From contig NC_053047.1 in NCBI RefSeq assembly GCF_003473485.1, forward strand, positions 34,148,972-34,212,971: a stretch of DNA of 64,000 nt, in the 5' to 3' direction. Position 1 is the stretch's first letter. Each line of letters begins with the position of its first letter. Under the pieces are notes generated by a model. That model worked only from the letters and a program-made list of their open reading frames with translations, had not been told where the DNA came from and searched no databases. Source of the DNA: Medicago truncatula. Its lineage: Eukaryota; Streptophyta; Magnoliopsida; Fabales; Fabaceae. Shown here in pieces: positions 11,760-22,962 of this stretch. The translations under genes and the position numbers were made by a program.

Positions 11760-12940
11760 TTATAACAGTCCTAAAAAACAATGTTGACAATTGATCTATT
11801 TCAAGACTATCGTTGAATTGTTTCTCACCTATTAAAATCAAAATAAAATAGTGAAAGGTAATGATTCTTTTTGTCACAAAAAGGAAATAAAATAGCTCAG
11901 ATCTTTTTCTCCCATCCTATTCTCATCATTATTACTATTTTTCAAGAATGGTTTTGAGAATGGTAAGAAGATCAAGAACAACTTTAGTTCTTACAATTTC
12001 ATCAAATTTTATTGTTGATTGCATTAGACCGTTCCCCTTCATCATGTTTTGTTATCATAGTTTAGGGTTTTATAGCTAATAGTTGGATATTTAGCTGCAC
12101 AGGAGAAAATAAGAGGAGAAGGTTAGTTATCACAATGATTTATATTAATTGCTCCTCGTGTTTTAGAGGTATAAATATTTGTCTACTAAATATCAATTTT
12201 GAAAATGCTTCATTTGTTTGAGTCATTATTTTCATCAGATAACGAGATCATCTTATTCATTAAACTTCTTTTGCTATTAACGTTCAAAATATTTATTTTC
12301 CCATATATTTGTTTGTGGAAGACCATATTGCTACTCAATGTTCCACAAATTTATGAAGAAATTATCGGATTTATACATTAAAGTATATCTCAGCTTTATC
12401 AACTTTAACACCTTCCAGTTTGTCTACTAAATATCATTTTTGTGCATTTATCTATTTATTTTATTTTTAAACTGAACCTCCACTAGATAGAACTAAAAAA
12501 TTAAGTGTAGAACATAGTGGCTAGATCTGTGGTTTTTTAGAATATACCTTTAACATATAACTTATGAATGAATTTGGTCATTCATTTGCATGTTTGAGGT
12601 TTCATGTGGGGTGAAAAAATTTTGAGTGGTGCGTGGAAATGCTTGATTAAGTTTGATGAATATCATAATTAGTGCAGCTCCATCCATATTATTATTTTTA
12701 TTATTCAATTTTTCTCTTTGATTTGTATTTTTTTGTTTGTTTCTGAGCATCGATTTCTCTCTATTATTAATTAATTTTTATTTGATTTCTTAAAGAAAAA
12801 TCAGTGTTATTATGTTAAAAAGAGATGCTTGATATGTGCATATTTTCTCAAGTGTTGAATATTAATGCTTGATATGCTCCAAATTTGTTGGTAAATGTTA
12901 AAGAGCATATTAATGCTCTTTCTTGATTAAAATTTGAAGA
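11760..12940. other. Intergenic, nothing recognised
   Basis: AT-rich DNA with short open frames only, none resembling a known protein. A small palindrome (aaagagcatattaatgctct, about 12900-12919) is the only local structure noted. Confidence 0.5.
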
Positions 12941-12948
12941 TTGGAGCA

Positions 12949-13030
12949 TACCTGGTTTGAAGATGGTACATTTCAACCGTATTGCATAGCATCAGATGTA
13001 GGTGAAAACAGTTGCCTATGTGCTCAGCAT
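12949..13030 (+). pseudogene. Detached 3' end of the serine decarboxylase gene
   Basis: About 80 bases are identical by eye to the complement of 22971-23050, the last coding exon of the serine decarboxylase pseudogene. They encode [12 protein letters not shown], then [15 protein letters not shown]. Similarity stops abruptly just before the stop codon on one side and after about 27 codons on the other. The identity suggests a recent copy or shared origin. Without introns or further exons nearby, it is a dead fragment. Confidence 0.85.
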
Positions 13031-13035
13031 ATTAT

Positions 13036-14045
13036 GCTTTCAATTCAATTATAAATTTGTTAACATTTTCAGTCATTTAAGTATATTAGTTTATATTAAT
13101 TTTTTGCATATTTAAATATATTACTATAGTATAATTGAAATATAATATCATATGAATTGTATTTTCTAAACTATCATTCAAAATGGAACTAGTTTTTTTT
13201 TTCGGTACAAAAAATGGATCGAGCTTAATCTCACTGATCAATTAGTTTGTTGTTCTATTTAATCATATGTTAGGATACTCATTTAAATACATTCATGAAA
13301 AATAAATCTTTAAATAAACTAACAAATCAAACTAAACTTTCAAAAAGGTCACACTTATGTTTAAAAATTAACATGTCCGGCTAAGTCTAGAACTTGAAAT
13401 TTTCAACCAAATCAGCTTTACAAAGTCTAGCTCGATCTGCAATTTTTTTTTATTAATCCTCTAATTCTTAGAGGAATCAGCTTTCCATAAGCAGATGCTT
13501 ATCGTAGCTGTCATTCATATTAAGCAAACGAAACTTGCTGCTATGGTCTAATCATAGTATTTATACTCATGGAGTTAAAGGTCCAGGGGTGGATACTTTT
13601 AAAAAAGTTCTATAACCATAGTGTGTTGAGAATCTCAACAAAATCACCATTTCTTGGGCCTCAATTTAGTCCTTCTGTAAAAGTTTTGATGTAATATATA
13701 TAGGTTATGTTTTTATTGGTGTACTTCTTGTATTTACTCCATATTTGCACATCTGTTTCATGTGGGTCTAGGCAATTCAATAAAATCCATTCTTTACTTT
13801 GCAAAAAAATTGATACGACAGAAAATGAATAATAAAAACTCTCTTTTAGCGATATTCCTTTCACATGCTTTGCACTTATTTAACTTTAGCTTTATTAAAA
13901 AAGAAGTTAATAAAAGAAAAAAAAAATCATTAAAAAATATTGAACCATATGAGGTATTCAATTTGAAAAGAAAGATTAGTCGGTATAAAGAGATAAATTA
14001 CCATCCAAATTAAAATCAAAGTATGAACGCATTAGATTCCAAATT
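13036..14045. other. Intergenic, nothing recognised
   Basis: No coding or repeat structure was identified beyond AT-rich tracts. Short open frames here lack family resemblance. Confidence 0.5.
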
Positions 14046-14219
14046 AAAAGTTATTAAAGTGGTCTAGAAGTCCTAGCTCAACTGGCAAATACCGAAATTG
14101 CAAGGCCGGACGTTGTGATCCGGGTTCGAACCCGGGACCTCACAGTTGTGTGTGAGTTTATTTTCAGTGGATTACCACTTCATCTAAGACCAAAAAAAAA
14201 AAAAAAAGTTATTAAAGTG
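14046..14219 (+). mobile_element. Complete tRNA-derived SINE with target-site duplications
   Basis: The body, about 14062-14203, has an A box (tcctagctcaactgg, about 14071) and a B box (gggttcgaaccc, about 14122). It ends in an A tract of about 15 (14192-14207). The 16 bp aaaagttattaaagtg occurs directly before it (14046-14061) and at its end (14204-14219, overlapping the A tail). This is the signature of LINE-mediated insertion. It lies about 40 bp upstream of the TATA box of the iron-transporter gene. Confidence 0.85.
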
Positions 14220-14261
14220 TATACGTTGAGTTTTCACGCGTGGCACCCACTAATTTAATTC

Positions 14262-14269
14262 TATAAATA
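14262..14269 (+). promoter_or_regulatory. TATA box of the VTL-like gene
   Basis: TATAAATA at 14262-14269 is placed so that transcription should begin near 14290-14300. The upstream in-frame ATG at 14287 would then be at or before the transcript start. This supports translation from the ATG at 14353. The SINE ends only about 43 bp upstream. Confidence 0.6.
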
Positions 14270-14352
14270 CCTTTATCCGAAGGCGTGTGTCTTCCACACT
14301 TCAATATCCAATATTCACAACTCATATAGTTTCATTTCACATATTTAGATCT

Positions 14353-14991
14353 ATGGCAGAAATTCAGCACCACCATGCAGCTACACTAGCACGTAGTGAA
14401 TCAAAAGTGTACAGCATGGATGTTGAAAAAAAAGGAGAAGAAGAAAATGATGAAAAAGATTATACACAAAGAGCACAATGGCTTAGGGCAGCTGTTTTAG
14501 GTGCTAATGATGGTTTACTCTCAACAGCATCCCTAATGATGGGTGTTGGTGCCGTTACAAAAGATGTTAAGACAATGATTCTAACTGGAATTGCTGGTCT
14601 TGTAGCTGGTGCATGTAGCATGGCAATTGGTGAATTTGTGTCTGTCTATTCACAATATGATATTGAATTTGCACAAATGAAAAGACAAGGAAACATTTCT
14701 CAAAAAGATAAATTGCCTAACCCTTATTATGCTGCTTTTGCTTCGGCCATCGCTTTTGCGGTCGGCGCCTTTGTGCCGCTACTCGGCGCGGCGTTTGTGA
14801 AAGATTATAAGGTGAGGTTGGGAGTAGTGGTTGGTGTTGTTAGCCTTGCTTTGTTTGGCTTTGGATTGTTGAGTGCTGTTCTTGGGAAAGCACCCTTGGT
14901 GAAGTCTTCTTTGAGGGTTTTGATTGGTGGATGGCTTGCTATGTCTCTTACTTTTGGTTTAACTAAGCTTGTAAACCATGTTGTAGTTTGA
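14353..14991 (+). CDS. Vacuolar iron transporter-like protein (nodulin-21/VTL type)
   Basis: Intronless gene for a 212-residue membrane protein of the CCC1/VIT family. Members move Fe2+ or Mn2+ from the cytosol into the vacuole; VTL proteins are the short plant branch and include nodulin-21 in legume nodules. An N-terminal His-rich, acidic region (1-40) is followed by about five membrane spans near residues 45-67, 80-103, 121-148, 154-178 and 185-208. Family motifs are RAAVLGANDGLLSTASLMMG, then CSMAIGEFVSV and PNPYYAA. The loop between spans 2 and 3 is only about 18 residues, so the cytosolic metal-binding domain of true VITs is absent, as in other VTLs. A 22-residue longer start at 14287 is open but sits too near the TATA box. 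The frame is intact; nodule expression cannot be judged from sequence. Confidence 0.92.
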   Translation: MAEIQHHHAATLARSESKVYSMDVEKKGEEENDEKDYTQRAQWLRAAVLGANDGLLSTASLMMGVGAVTKDVKTMILTGIAGLVAGACSMAIGEFVSVYSQYDIEFAQMKRQGNISQKDKLPNPYYAAFASAIAFAVGAFVPLLGAAFVKDYKVRLGVVVGVVSLALFGFGLLSAVLGKAPLVKSSLRVLIGGWLAMSLTFGLTKLVNHVVV

Positions 14992-15680
14992 TCATTTTGA
15001 TCAACTTTAAATCTTTCTTTCCATGGTACTTAATTTGTAATTTTATTCCACGTACATCTTCCTTTTGTTATAAGATAAGTTTAGTTTGATGATATGAACA
15101 TTTCTTATTTTTGTTAATTAGATCTAAAGTTTGATGTATCCTTTATGGTCTCAAGATTTCATTTTGAATAGTTAAAGGTATAATTTCATGAATTAATAGT
15201 CTTCCAATTTACTAAATTATTTTATTTTGTTCCCAACTTAGTTCAGTTAGAAAATTGGTCTTTTTTTTAGTATAACTAAATTATAAGATAATTAATTTTA
15301 CTATTAAATTTCTGATCTATATATTCCTTTCGGTTCTAATACATAAGAGAAAGTTGTGTCAACAAAATTAGTTGACGTATCTGATTCAAAATTTAGATCA
15401 ATTCTAACGAGGCTAGAGGATGTTTAAAACTATAGATATTTCAAATTTAATTCCAATACAAAATTTATTCATTTTAAGTGTCCACTTTAGAGGTCTTGGA
15501 TTTGAATTTATCCTAAAAAATATAGTATTAAATCTCTTGAGGGAGAGTTTAGCCATCAATTATGGTATTTTCTAACTCGAGATAGTCATTACAATTGCAC
15601 GAAGATTATAACTGATTTACCCTAAAGAAATTATCTACCAAATACATTGATAAAAATAATATTCCTAATAATAATGTTTA

Positions 15681-16337
15681 GGCTTAAGTGCAATTTTGCC
15701 CCCCCTATTTTGACTGTATCGAAATTTTACCCCTCCAATTTAAATTTTTTCAGGAGTTGGCTGACGTGGCTTAAATAATATTAAAAAAAATATCCACCTA
15801 TTTAAAATATTTATATAAAGTATTCTAAATTAAAAAAAAAGATAAAAAATAATAAATAAAAAATGTAACTTAAAATAATAATAATAATTTTCCGTATATT
15901 TCCTTCAAAATATCATTTTCCTTATATTTGCGTACAAAAATCCTTTCCGATCCTTTCTTCCTTTTTAAAATAATAATAATAATTTTCTTTTATTCTAATT
16001 TTTTCCCTACATTTTATCTCTATTTTCTAGTATTTTTTTTGCATTTTATGGTATTTTTTTAATGTTTTTTCGTTTTTAAAAAAAAATTAATTTTGTAATT
16101 AAAAAATATTTAATTTAAATAATTAATTATGTGGATGATAAAATAATATTTTAAAATCCATATGATCATTGTCACATCAGCCAAAATGCATTTTAATGTG
16201 TTGGGGAGGCAAAATTCCAAAAAAACATTAAATTGGGGGGGGGGGGGGGGGGGCGCGGTGGGTAATATTCCGAATTTAAAAATTGGGGGGTAAAATCCAG
16301 ATTCAATCAAAATAGGGGACAAAACTGTACTTAAGCT
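15681..16337. mobile_element. Mutator-type MITE (GGCTTAAGTG termini)
   Basis: The left terminus ggcttaagtgcaattttg and the complement of the right terminus (agcttaagtacagttttg) match at most positions. The flanks are taatgttta (15672-15680) and taatattta (16338-16346), a 9 bp duplication with one mismatch. The interior is AT-rich and holds a run of about 19 G (16235-16253). No transposase is encoded. Confidence 0.7.
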
Positions 16338-16656
16338 TAATATTTAAAGGTATATAATAATTCCTGAATTGTGATTTTAAACTTTGAAACAAACACATCT
16401 TTAATATTTATTTTGAATATATCAAATTTAAACTTTGCAAAAATCATGGGAGACTCGCACAAACACAATCTATTCCACCTTTATATAGGAGACAAAGCCA
16501 CAAAGGGAGTAATTCTTTTCACATCATACATGAATGCATATATTTATTTCAAGTAAAAAATCGTAAATGCAGCTGACTTTATTGAACTATATATTTAGCT
16601 AGTCAATACAAATATTGTGTAACATAAAGTCCCTCTCAAAATATATAAAGTAAAAA

Positions 16657-17029
16657 GGCTAAATATATGATTTTGGTCCATGTAAATATGTCTCGTTTTG
16701 GTTTTGGTTTTAGTCTTTGTATATTCTTTTTTGTTGTTTTTGGTCCCTGCAAAATATGTTGTTTTTGAAAATAGTCATTTTAGAGACTATTTTCAAAATT
16801 AAAATATTTTGCAGAGACCTTTTTAAAAATCAAAAGATTTTGCAGGGACTATTTTTCTAATAAATGGGTTCAGTCATCATGTGCCACATGTGCAAATCAT
16901 CACAAAAGTGGAGTCAGGGACCAAAACCAAAATGAGACATATTTGCAGTGACAAAAAACAACTAAAAAAATTACAGGGACTAAAACCAAAACGAGATATA
17001 TTTGCAGGGACCAAAATCATATTTTAGCC
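16657..17029. mobile_element. Mutator-type MITE with perfect 9 bp duplication
   Basis: Termini begin ggctaaatatatgattttgg and end with its near-perfect complement (tcatattttagcc). The 9 bp aagtaaaaa occurs immediately on both sides (16648-16656 and 17030-17038). The arms include 'gggactaaaaccaaaacgag'-type sequence typical of these legume elements. Non-coding. Confidence 0.8.
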
Positions 17030-17782
17030 AAGTAAAAAATACTCTCAAACAAAGATTAAAAATATTCATGAAATATAATACGTATTACGATGGAATATTA
17101 CAAGTATACAACTCTCTTTTTTCTATAAAAGTGAAAATTACAACGAATGTGAGAAAAAGACATCCTTCATCCCCTCAAAAAAGAAAAAAAGGTATACTTC
17201 TTTTTTTCGGTTACGAGTTAGATATAGGTTGGCTAACTTGTGAGCACACACACCGTGGTCTTGTCTTTGACAATCAAAGTTAGGCACTAAAACAAATCTT
17301 ACATCATACATAAATAATTATTTATTTTATAAGATTTCCCTTCAATTATTGTGATTCATATTTTTTTTTTCACTGAATAAATTATTGTCCTAAGTTTTAA
17401 ATAATTAATTTTTTCCTAAAAAAATAAATAAAATTTGTAAATCAACACTTGTTGGATTAGGGATCGGAACTTTTATAGTAGGACAGACAACGCTAAAAGC
17501 TGCGTCAAACAAAATGGCCAAACATGAGAAAACATGTTCTGACAATAAACATGTTTTTATACTTTTTTTTTTTTGAAGAAGTGTTTTTATGCCATTTTTT
17601 TTTACACTTTTGGTTTCCTAGCACCAAGGTTATTGACTTTCTACATAGAGTTCAAAGGGTCATGCATAGTAATATCATGTTTCCTGTGTCTATGAATTTT
17701 TTGTTTATGAGAATTGATTTTATAATCCAAAAAGGTCTAAAGATGCAGCTTGTTGTTTGTTTACCTTCCATTCATGTGAAAG

Positions 17783-17816
<34 letters not shown>
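17030..17816. other. Intergenic with TA microsatellite
   Basis: No gene recognised. A (TA)n run at about 17790-17816 marks the insertion site of the next element. Confidence 0.5.
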
Positions 17817-17819
<3 letters not shown>

Positions 17820-18397
17820 GAGGGATATTTTGACTCCAAGAGTAAGTTTGTTATGTTACTCCACATCTTGGCCTTTAATTCTAATATCAATTAATGGTTA
17901 AGATTGATTAATAATAATTGTTATAGTGAGTTTAATACTTGTCCGTACTAGAAAATATGAAAACATCAAAAAACGCTAATCACGCACAAACACCCAAAAC
18001 CCTTTTCACGATCAAACTCAGATTGGCAATTGGTTTGATAATTGGAAGAATACAAGTAATTCAGATTGGCTATTGAAGAATTACCAAGAATATATAAGAA
18101 GCATAGAAAATGAAAATGATAAAGAATCGTGTCAAATTAATGGTAGTTGTATTAAAAAAAACAATTATAGGTAGCAAAGGGAAGTAATCAATCAATGGAG
18201 TTTGATGTATCCTCCTTCAGTTTTTGCCGTGATAAGTGTTTTCATTGTTTCTGTATTTTTTCCGGTAAAGAGAAGAATTAAACCTCATTATAACAATTAT
18301 TATTAATCAATCCTAGCCATTAATTCATATTAGAATTAAAGGCCAAGATGTGGAGTAACATAACAAACTTACTCTTAGAGTGAAAATATCTCTCCCC
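17817..18397. mobile_element. Foldback element inserted in a TA microsatellite
   Basis: Terminal inverted repeats extend about 115 bp: ggggagggatattttgactc at 17817 pairs with the sequence ending ...atctctcccc at 18397, and 'ttactccacatcttggcc' pairs with 'ggccaagatgtggagtaa'. (TA)n lies on both sides, so the duplicated target is TA repeat of undefined length. The centre (about 17940-18270) is unique, non-coding and A-rich. Confidence 0.8.
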
Positions 18398-18417
18398 ATA
18401 TATATATATATATATAT

Positions 18418-19000
18418 GGGCAATGCTACAACACATCCACCAATTTTGGTGAAGATGTGTTTTAACATTGAACACCTTCTTTATTTGGACAAAACACACC
18501 AACTTTCCTTTATTAAAATAAGTGAAACTAAAGGGCAAATATGTAAAACACAATTTATAATTAATATTTTTTTATTCTAGCTCTTCTTTCCCTTCAGAAC
18601 AAAAAAAAATCTTTCCTCCCTAATCAAATACATTATGCAGAATTGGGGTTTCTAATCCATAGATATTGGCGATGTGTTCAATGCTAAAACACACCTTCAT
18701 CAAAATTGATGGGTATAGGGATTTGATAGAACACACCAACTAGTTTTTATATGGAAGTGTTTTAGCAAGTTATAACTAAAAAGTTAATAAATACATCTTA
18801 AGATGTATGTTGTTATAACACACCTTCTAAAAAAAACAAGTGGGTGTGTTCTAGCAAATTCTATAGGCATTTGTTAGAATACACCCACTTATTTTTTAGA
18901 AGGAGTATTTTAGTAAGTGTATAACTAAAAAAGAGAAATAATTTAAGAAGAAAAAAAGAGAGACTTGCAAATCCTATAGGCATTTGTTAAAATACACCCA
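18418..19000. repeat. Repeated 'aacacacc' inverted-repeat relics
   Basis: Near-palindromic segments built on 'acacaccttc' and its complement recur at about 18420-18470, 18675-18745, 18805-18860 and 18875-18910. This suggests overlapping or nested MITE remains. No boundaries or target duplications could be fixed. Confidence 0.5.
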
Positions 19001-19916
19001 CTTATATATATTAACATTAATACATCACATTTAATAATTAAGAGGAACAATTTAAGAAAAAAAGAGAGAGACTAATAATAGGAGAGGTGGAAATATATTT
19101 TATTCGGTGGTGGACAAGGAACCTATATTCTTCTTTAGTGTTCTTTAGTGAGCTCACAATAAAGCCATTAATTTTTAACATTTTCTTTTTTAAAGCAACA
19201 ATGCTAACTTTTAAGCTAGGTAGGTTAGTGCGTATAAAGTATAAACTGCTCAATATCTATTTTTGCTTCATCAATGTCGGCTAGCTAATAGCTTATGCAT
19301 ATTTATGCTAATAAGATATGTCTCAAAAACTCAATCTTAATTAAAGTGGGAGAGTAGTGGAATGATTGATTTCTTACTATAAAAAAGAGAATAATTTAAA
19401 GAGAAATGATATTTGTACAATCATTTTGCTATAATTTTTTGATAATTTTCTCTCTTATACTCACATCATGTTATTATCCTCTCTCTTCCTTTTTCTCTTT
19501 TTATTATTTTTGATCAATCAAAAGAGAGGAAAACAAAGTTGTCTAATTCAAAACTTTGGTTAAAATTTCTACTTAATTTTTCAATTATACATGTACTAAT
19601 ATCTTGGATGTTGGGGAGATAATCAACTAAATTAATTGGATGGACTCAAATTCAAAGCTTTAGCTAAACTAAGTGGAACCAACCATTAAAGTATTGGTAT
19701 GTTCTGTCACTAATCCAACTATAGATAGATAATGGAGATTAAATAAACTATTGTCCTGTTCGTTATGACCAAACCATTACACATGCATAAAACAATGAAT
19801 GGGAAATTAAATTGTGATTTCTAAACTGAGCCGACGATTTGGAAAGCAAATAAGCAAAGTAAAGGAGTGTGTCCTCCACACGAATCAACTAAGCCATTCA
19901 TGTATTTCAAACGGTA

Positions 19917-20197
19917 TTCCCTCCGTTTTAAAATGAGTGTCGCTTTAGGCTTTAGCACAAAGATTAAGAAATATAATGAAATAATTATTGGATATAACGT
20001 TTTTACTAAATTGCCCTTACTTTATAAGAAAAAGACAAAATTAAAGTTGCATTGAAAATTATGTGAGAGAAAAGTTGGAGATTTTATTGAGGATAAAGTT
20101 GGATGACAAAAATTAAAGTTGTATTGGAAATATAAAGTGACATTCATTTTGACTTTTTTTGTTTGTTAAAGCGACACTCATTTTAAAACGGATGGAG
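19917..20197. mobile_element. Stowaway MITE
   Basis: Termini ttccctccgttttaaaatga at 19917 and its complement ending gatggag at 20197 have TA on both sides. The 'ctccctccgt' type terminus with TA duplication is diagnostic of Stowaway elements (Tc1/mariner-related). The 281 bp body carries no gene. Confidence 0.9.
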
Positions 20198-20305
20198 TAA
20201 ATTTTTAATGAAAAGTTATGTATTAAATACAGTGAAAATTGTAATAGTTGACTTTTTAAAAGAATAATTATTAAATATGAAGTGCTTAAAGAGTGTCCTA
20301 AACAC

Positions 20306-20399
20306 CCGTTAACAAAACCCATTTTATTATTATCTTGAATCTTTGATATAAGCCGTTAACAAGACCCATTTTATTATTATCTTGAATCTTTGATATAAG
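20306..20399. repeat. Tandem duplication, 2 x 47 bp
   Basis: Copies 20306-20352 and 20353-20399, beginning ccgttaaca, differ at a single position (aaaaccc versus aagaccc). This is a recent local duplication in non-coding DNA. Confidence 0.9.
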
Positions 20400-20522
20400 T
20401 AAATATAAGATAACCACAAAGATAATATTTTACACCACTTGTATTGATCTCCATCTCAATTGAGAGGAGATATCACACTTTTAGTCCCATAATTTGGACT
20501 ATTAAATTTTGTGGTTCCTCAA

Positions 20523-20660
20523 TTTTTTTTTTTTTTTTTGTCAAGTAGTTTAGTGGCTAGAATTCACCTTTTTCAAGGTGAATAAGTGGGGTGTCTGGGG
20601 TTCGAACCCCAGCCCCTACATATAATTATGCATGTCCCTACCAACTGAGCTATGCTCACG
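20523..20660 (-). mobile_element. tRNA-derived SINE (minus strand)
   Basis: On the minus strand the element reads A box tagctcagttggtaggg, B box ggttcgaacccc and a tail ending in a run of A (the T run at 20523-20539 on the plus strand). 'ctcaa' followed by T-rich sequence on both sides is compatible with a target duplication. It is the best preserved member of the family also seen at 7722 and 42617. Confidence 0.75.
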
Positions 20661-21534
20661 GGGACTCAACTTTTTTTATTTTTCCAGATAATTAATGGTA
20701 AAGTGCTCTACTAAAAATTAAGCAAATATATGGGTCGTTACAATAGACTTGAGTTAGTACAGTACAGTTGACCCACCATGGTTAGATCCCTAAAACAAGT
20801 TTTACAATATTTTTTTAAAAGAGCGGTGATATATGTACCACCTCATGTGGCAATACACCCTTTACACCCACACAAAATTCTGACACGTGGCAACCTGGAC
20901 TCCACACAAATAGAAGATAAAGTGTGGTTGTGAGATGAACTTACCAAAATATCCCTAATACATGAGGTGTACAATGAGGTGTAGGAATAAAGGGTGTTCA
21001 TGTAACATTTTCCTTTTTAAAATTAGAAGAAAAAAAATTAACACACGTATAAAACCAGAGGAGAGCTAAATATCGCGACAAAGTGTATCGCGAAGCACCC
21101 ATGAATTCTATTCTATGTAACTTAATTGAATAAGTTTATGGCCGAAAAACACACTAGAGGATGTCGTTCTCATGCCTTCGTGATCAATTTCCTATCCCAT
21201 TTGTTGTTATATGTATATATTTATATCATTTTCCATATAACTTATAAAGTCAGGTTTTGTTGAGTTTAAGGTTTGAATTTGGATCATTTGATGTTCAACA
21301 TTTTTATGTGCAACGTCGGCTTAGTTTAGTGTCCATTGTATGTATTTAGTACTCCTATTAAAGAATGTAGATTATATTATATCAATAAATAAAGATTTCT
21401 ACATAAATCACTCCAAATAGTTATTTTGCAATTTGGGTAAGTGTTGTAAACTTTTAAATATCATGTTTTTTAATATCCGACCTGTTTAATGTTACTCCTC
21501 ACCCCTAGTAACCTATTAGCTAATGAGAAAATTA

Positions 21535-22489
21535 CACTCACCTCCCTTGAGGTTTATTAAAATGACACACACCCCTTCTAGTTTCAAAACTAACGGTAAC
21601 CTCCCTAATGTTCTAATGAAATAGACAAACACCTCCCTTCTTTATTAACACCGTTAACTTTCAATCAATTTTCTTTTTTCGATCGGTTTCATGGATCCCT
21701 CGGTCACGGTAAAATAGAAAACAACCACCATCGAAGACAACGAACAACAAACCTCAATCATTGCTCACCATTTCGTCCTCTTTCCATTCCATCAACAAGG
21801 TGGTCTTGTTCTTGTTCATTGTTGACAAGGTATTTCTAGATCAACCTCTTTTGTCATTGCTTATCTCTGTAGAGAAAAGGACAAATATTTGAAGATGCTT
21901 TTCAATTTCAATATTATGTGAAGAATGCTCGTGTTACAAATCCTAACATGGATTTTGCTTGTCAAATTTTACAAGTGTCAGAAAAGAGTTGTAAATGTAA
22001 ATTCAAATGCAAATGTTAATGCTAGCCTTCAAGTCCTATTTATGTTCTTGGGATGTTATAAAATGGCTCCTCATTCACCTAATGGCCCTCTTAATTTGGT
22101 GCCTAAAATGGTGATAAGCCAATAAAACATCAAATGCAAAGCGTTTGTTTCTCGTGGTTCTTTTACTGTTCATGTTTCTTCTGCTACATACGTAAGTTTG
22201 TATTGTAAAAATTGTAGTTCTGTTATGCAAGATCAGCAGCTACGTTGATCGTTCATTATGAGAAATAAATGCTTCAAATCACAACATATGTGTAAATGAT
22301 GAGCCAGTTGACTTTTTGGTTGCTCGCTCTAAAAACAAACAATTTGACGGAGAATCAAGGGTGTTAATATAAAAGAGAGGTATTTTGTTTATTTGATAGA
22401 AATTTAAGGGGGTTAGTGTTGGTTTTAAAACTAGAGGGGGTCTAACTGTCATTTTAATAAACTTTAGGGGAGGTAAATGTAATTTTCCC
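21535..22489. mobile_element. Mutator-like non-autonomous element with possible captured sequence
   Basis: Long terminal inverted repeats (gagaaaattacactcacctc at 21535 against the complement of the sequence ending gtaattttccc at 22489) extend about 75 bp. The flanks are ttagctaat (21526-21534) and ttaaccaat (22490-22498), 7 of 9 matching. The interior at about 21850-22190 is less AT-rich and has a 66-codon frame (21925-22125), unlike the usual filler. It may be captured host sequence, but I do not recognise it. Confidence 0.65.
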
Positions 22490-22962
22490 TTAACCAATTT
22501 GCGAGATTGTCTTTTACATGAGTTGGGACCACTATCAAGATTGGTAGTCGAGTTCAGCTCCCACATAAGGTGGCGAGCATTACAATGAGTAGGTTCAACT
22601 CCTGGTTTTGAATCTCTTCTCACTTTTTCTTTGACTCAGAAACCAATGAAAGATAAAAATCATAGTGACTCTAAGAAAGCTTTCTTTTCCACAAGTTTTC
22701 ATCCATCCGTTTTTTTAACTAACTTGGTAATTGCAGCTTTCGCTGTGGAAACTGAACAATATATGATCAATAACAAGCCAAGTAATGGCTATTTGACCAA
22801 ATTTATAAGTACTAACAATATAAGGCCAAGTAAGTACGATAGCAAAGACGATTCTAAATCTTATATAAGTGCATCACAGTGCTGATAAAACACAGCACAT
22901 AAAAAACTCGAAACAAACAACTACCGTTGTAAACTCTAGCTAGGTTCTATTAGATGCTACAA

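Noticed and set aside
14070-14140. Possible tRNA gene
   Set aside because: A and B boxes are present but there is no consistent cloverleaf or acceptor stem; the poly(A) tail and target duplications show it is a SINE.
14287-14352. 22 extra N-terminal residues for the VTL-like protein
   Set aside because: The upstream ATG is only about 18 bp past the TATA box, at or before the expected transcript start.
22500-22625. tRNA-like 'ggttcaactcctgg' sequence
   Set aside because: Too decayed to place both promoter boxes or a tail, so not called a SINE.
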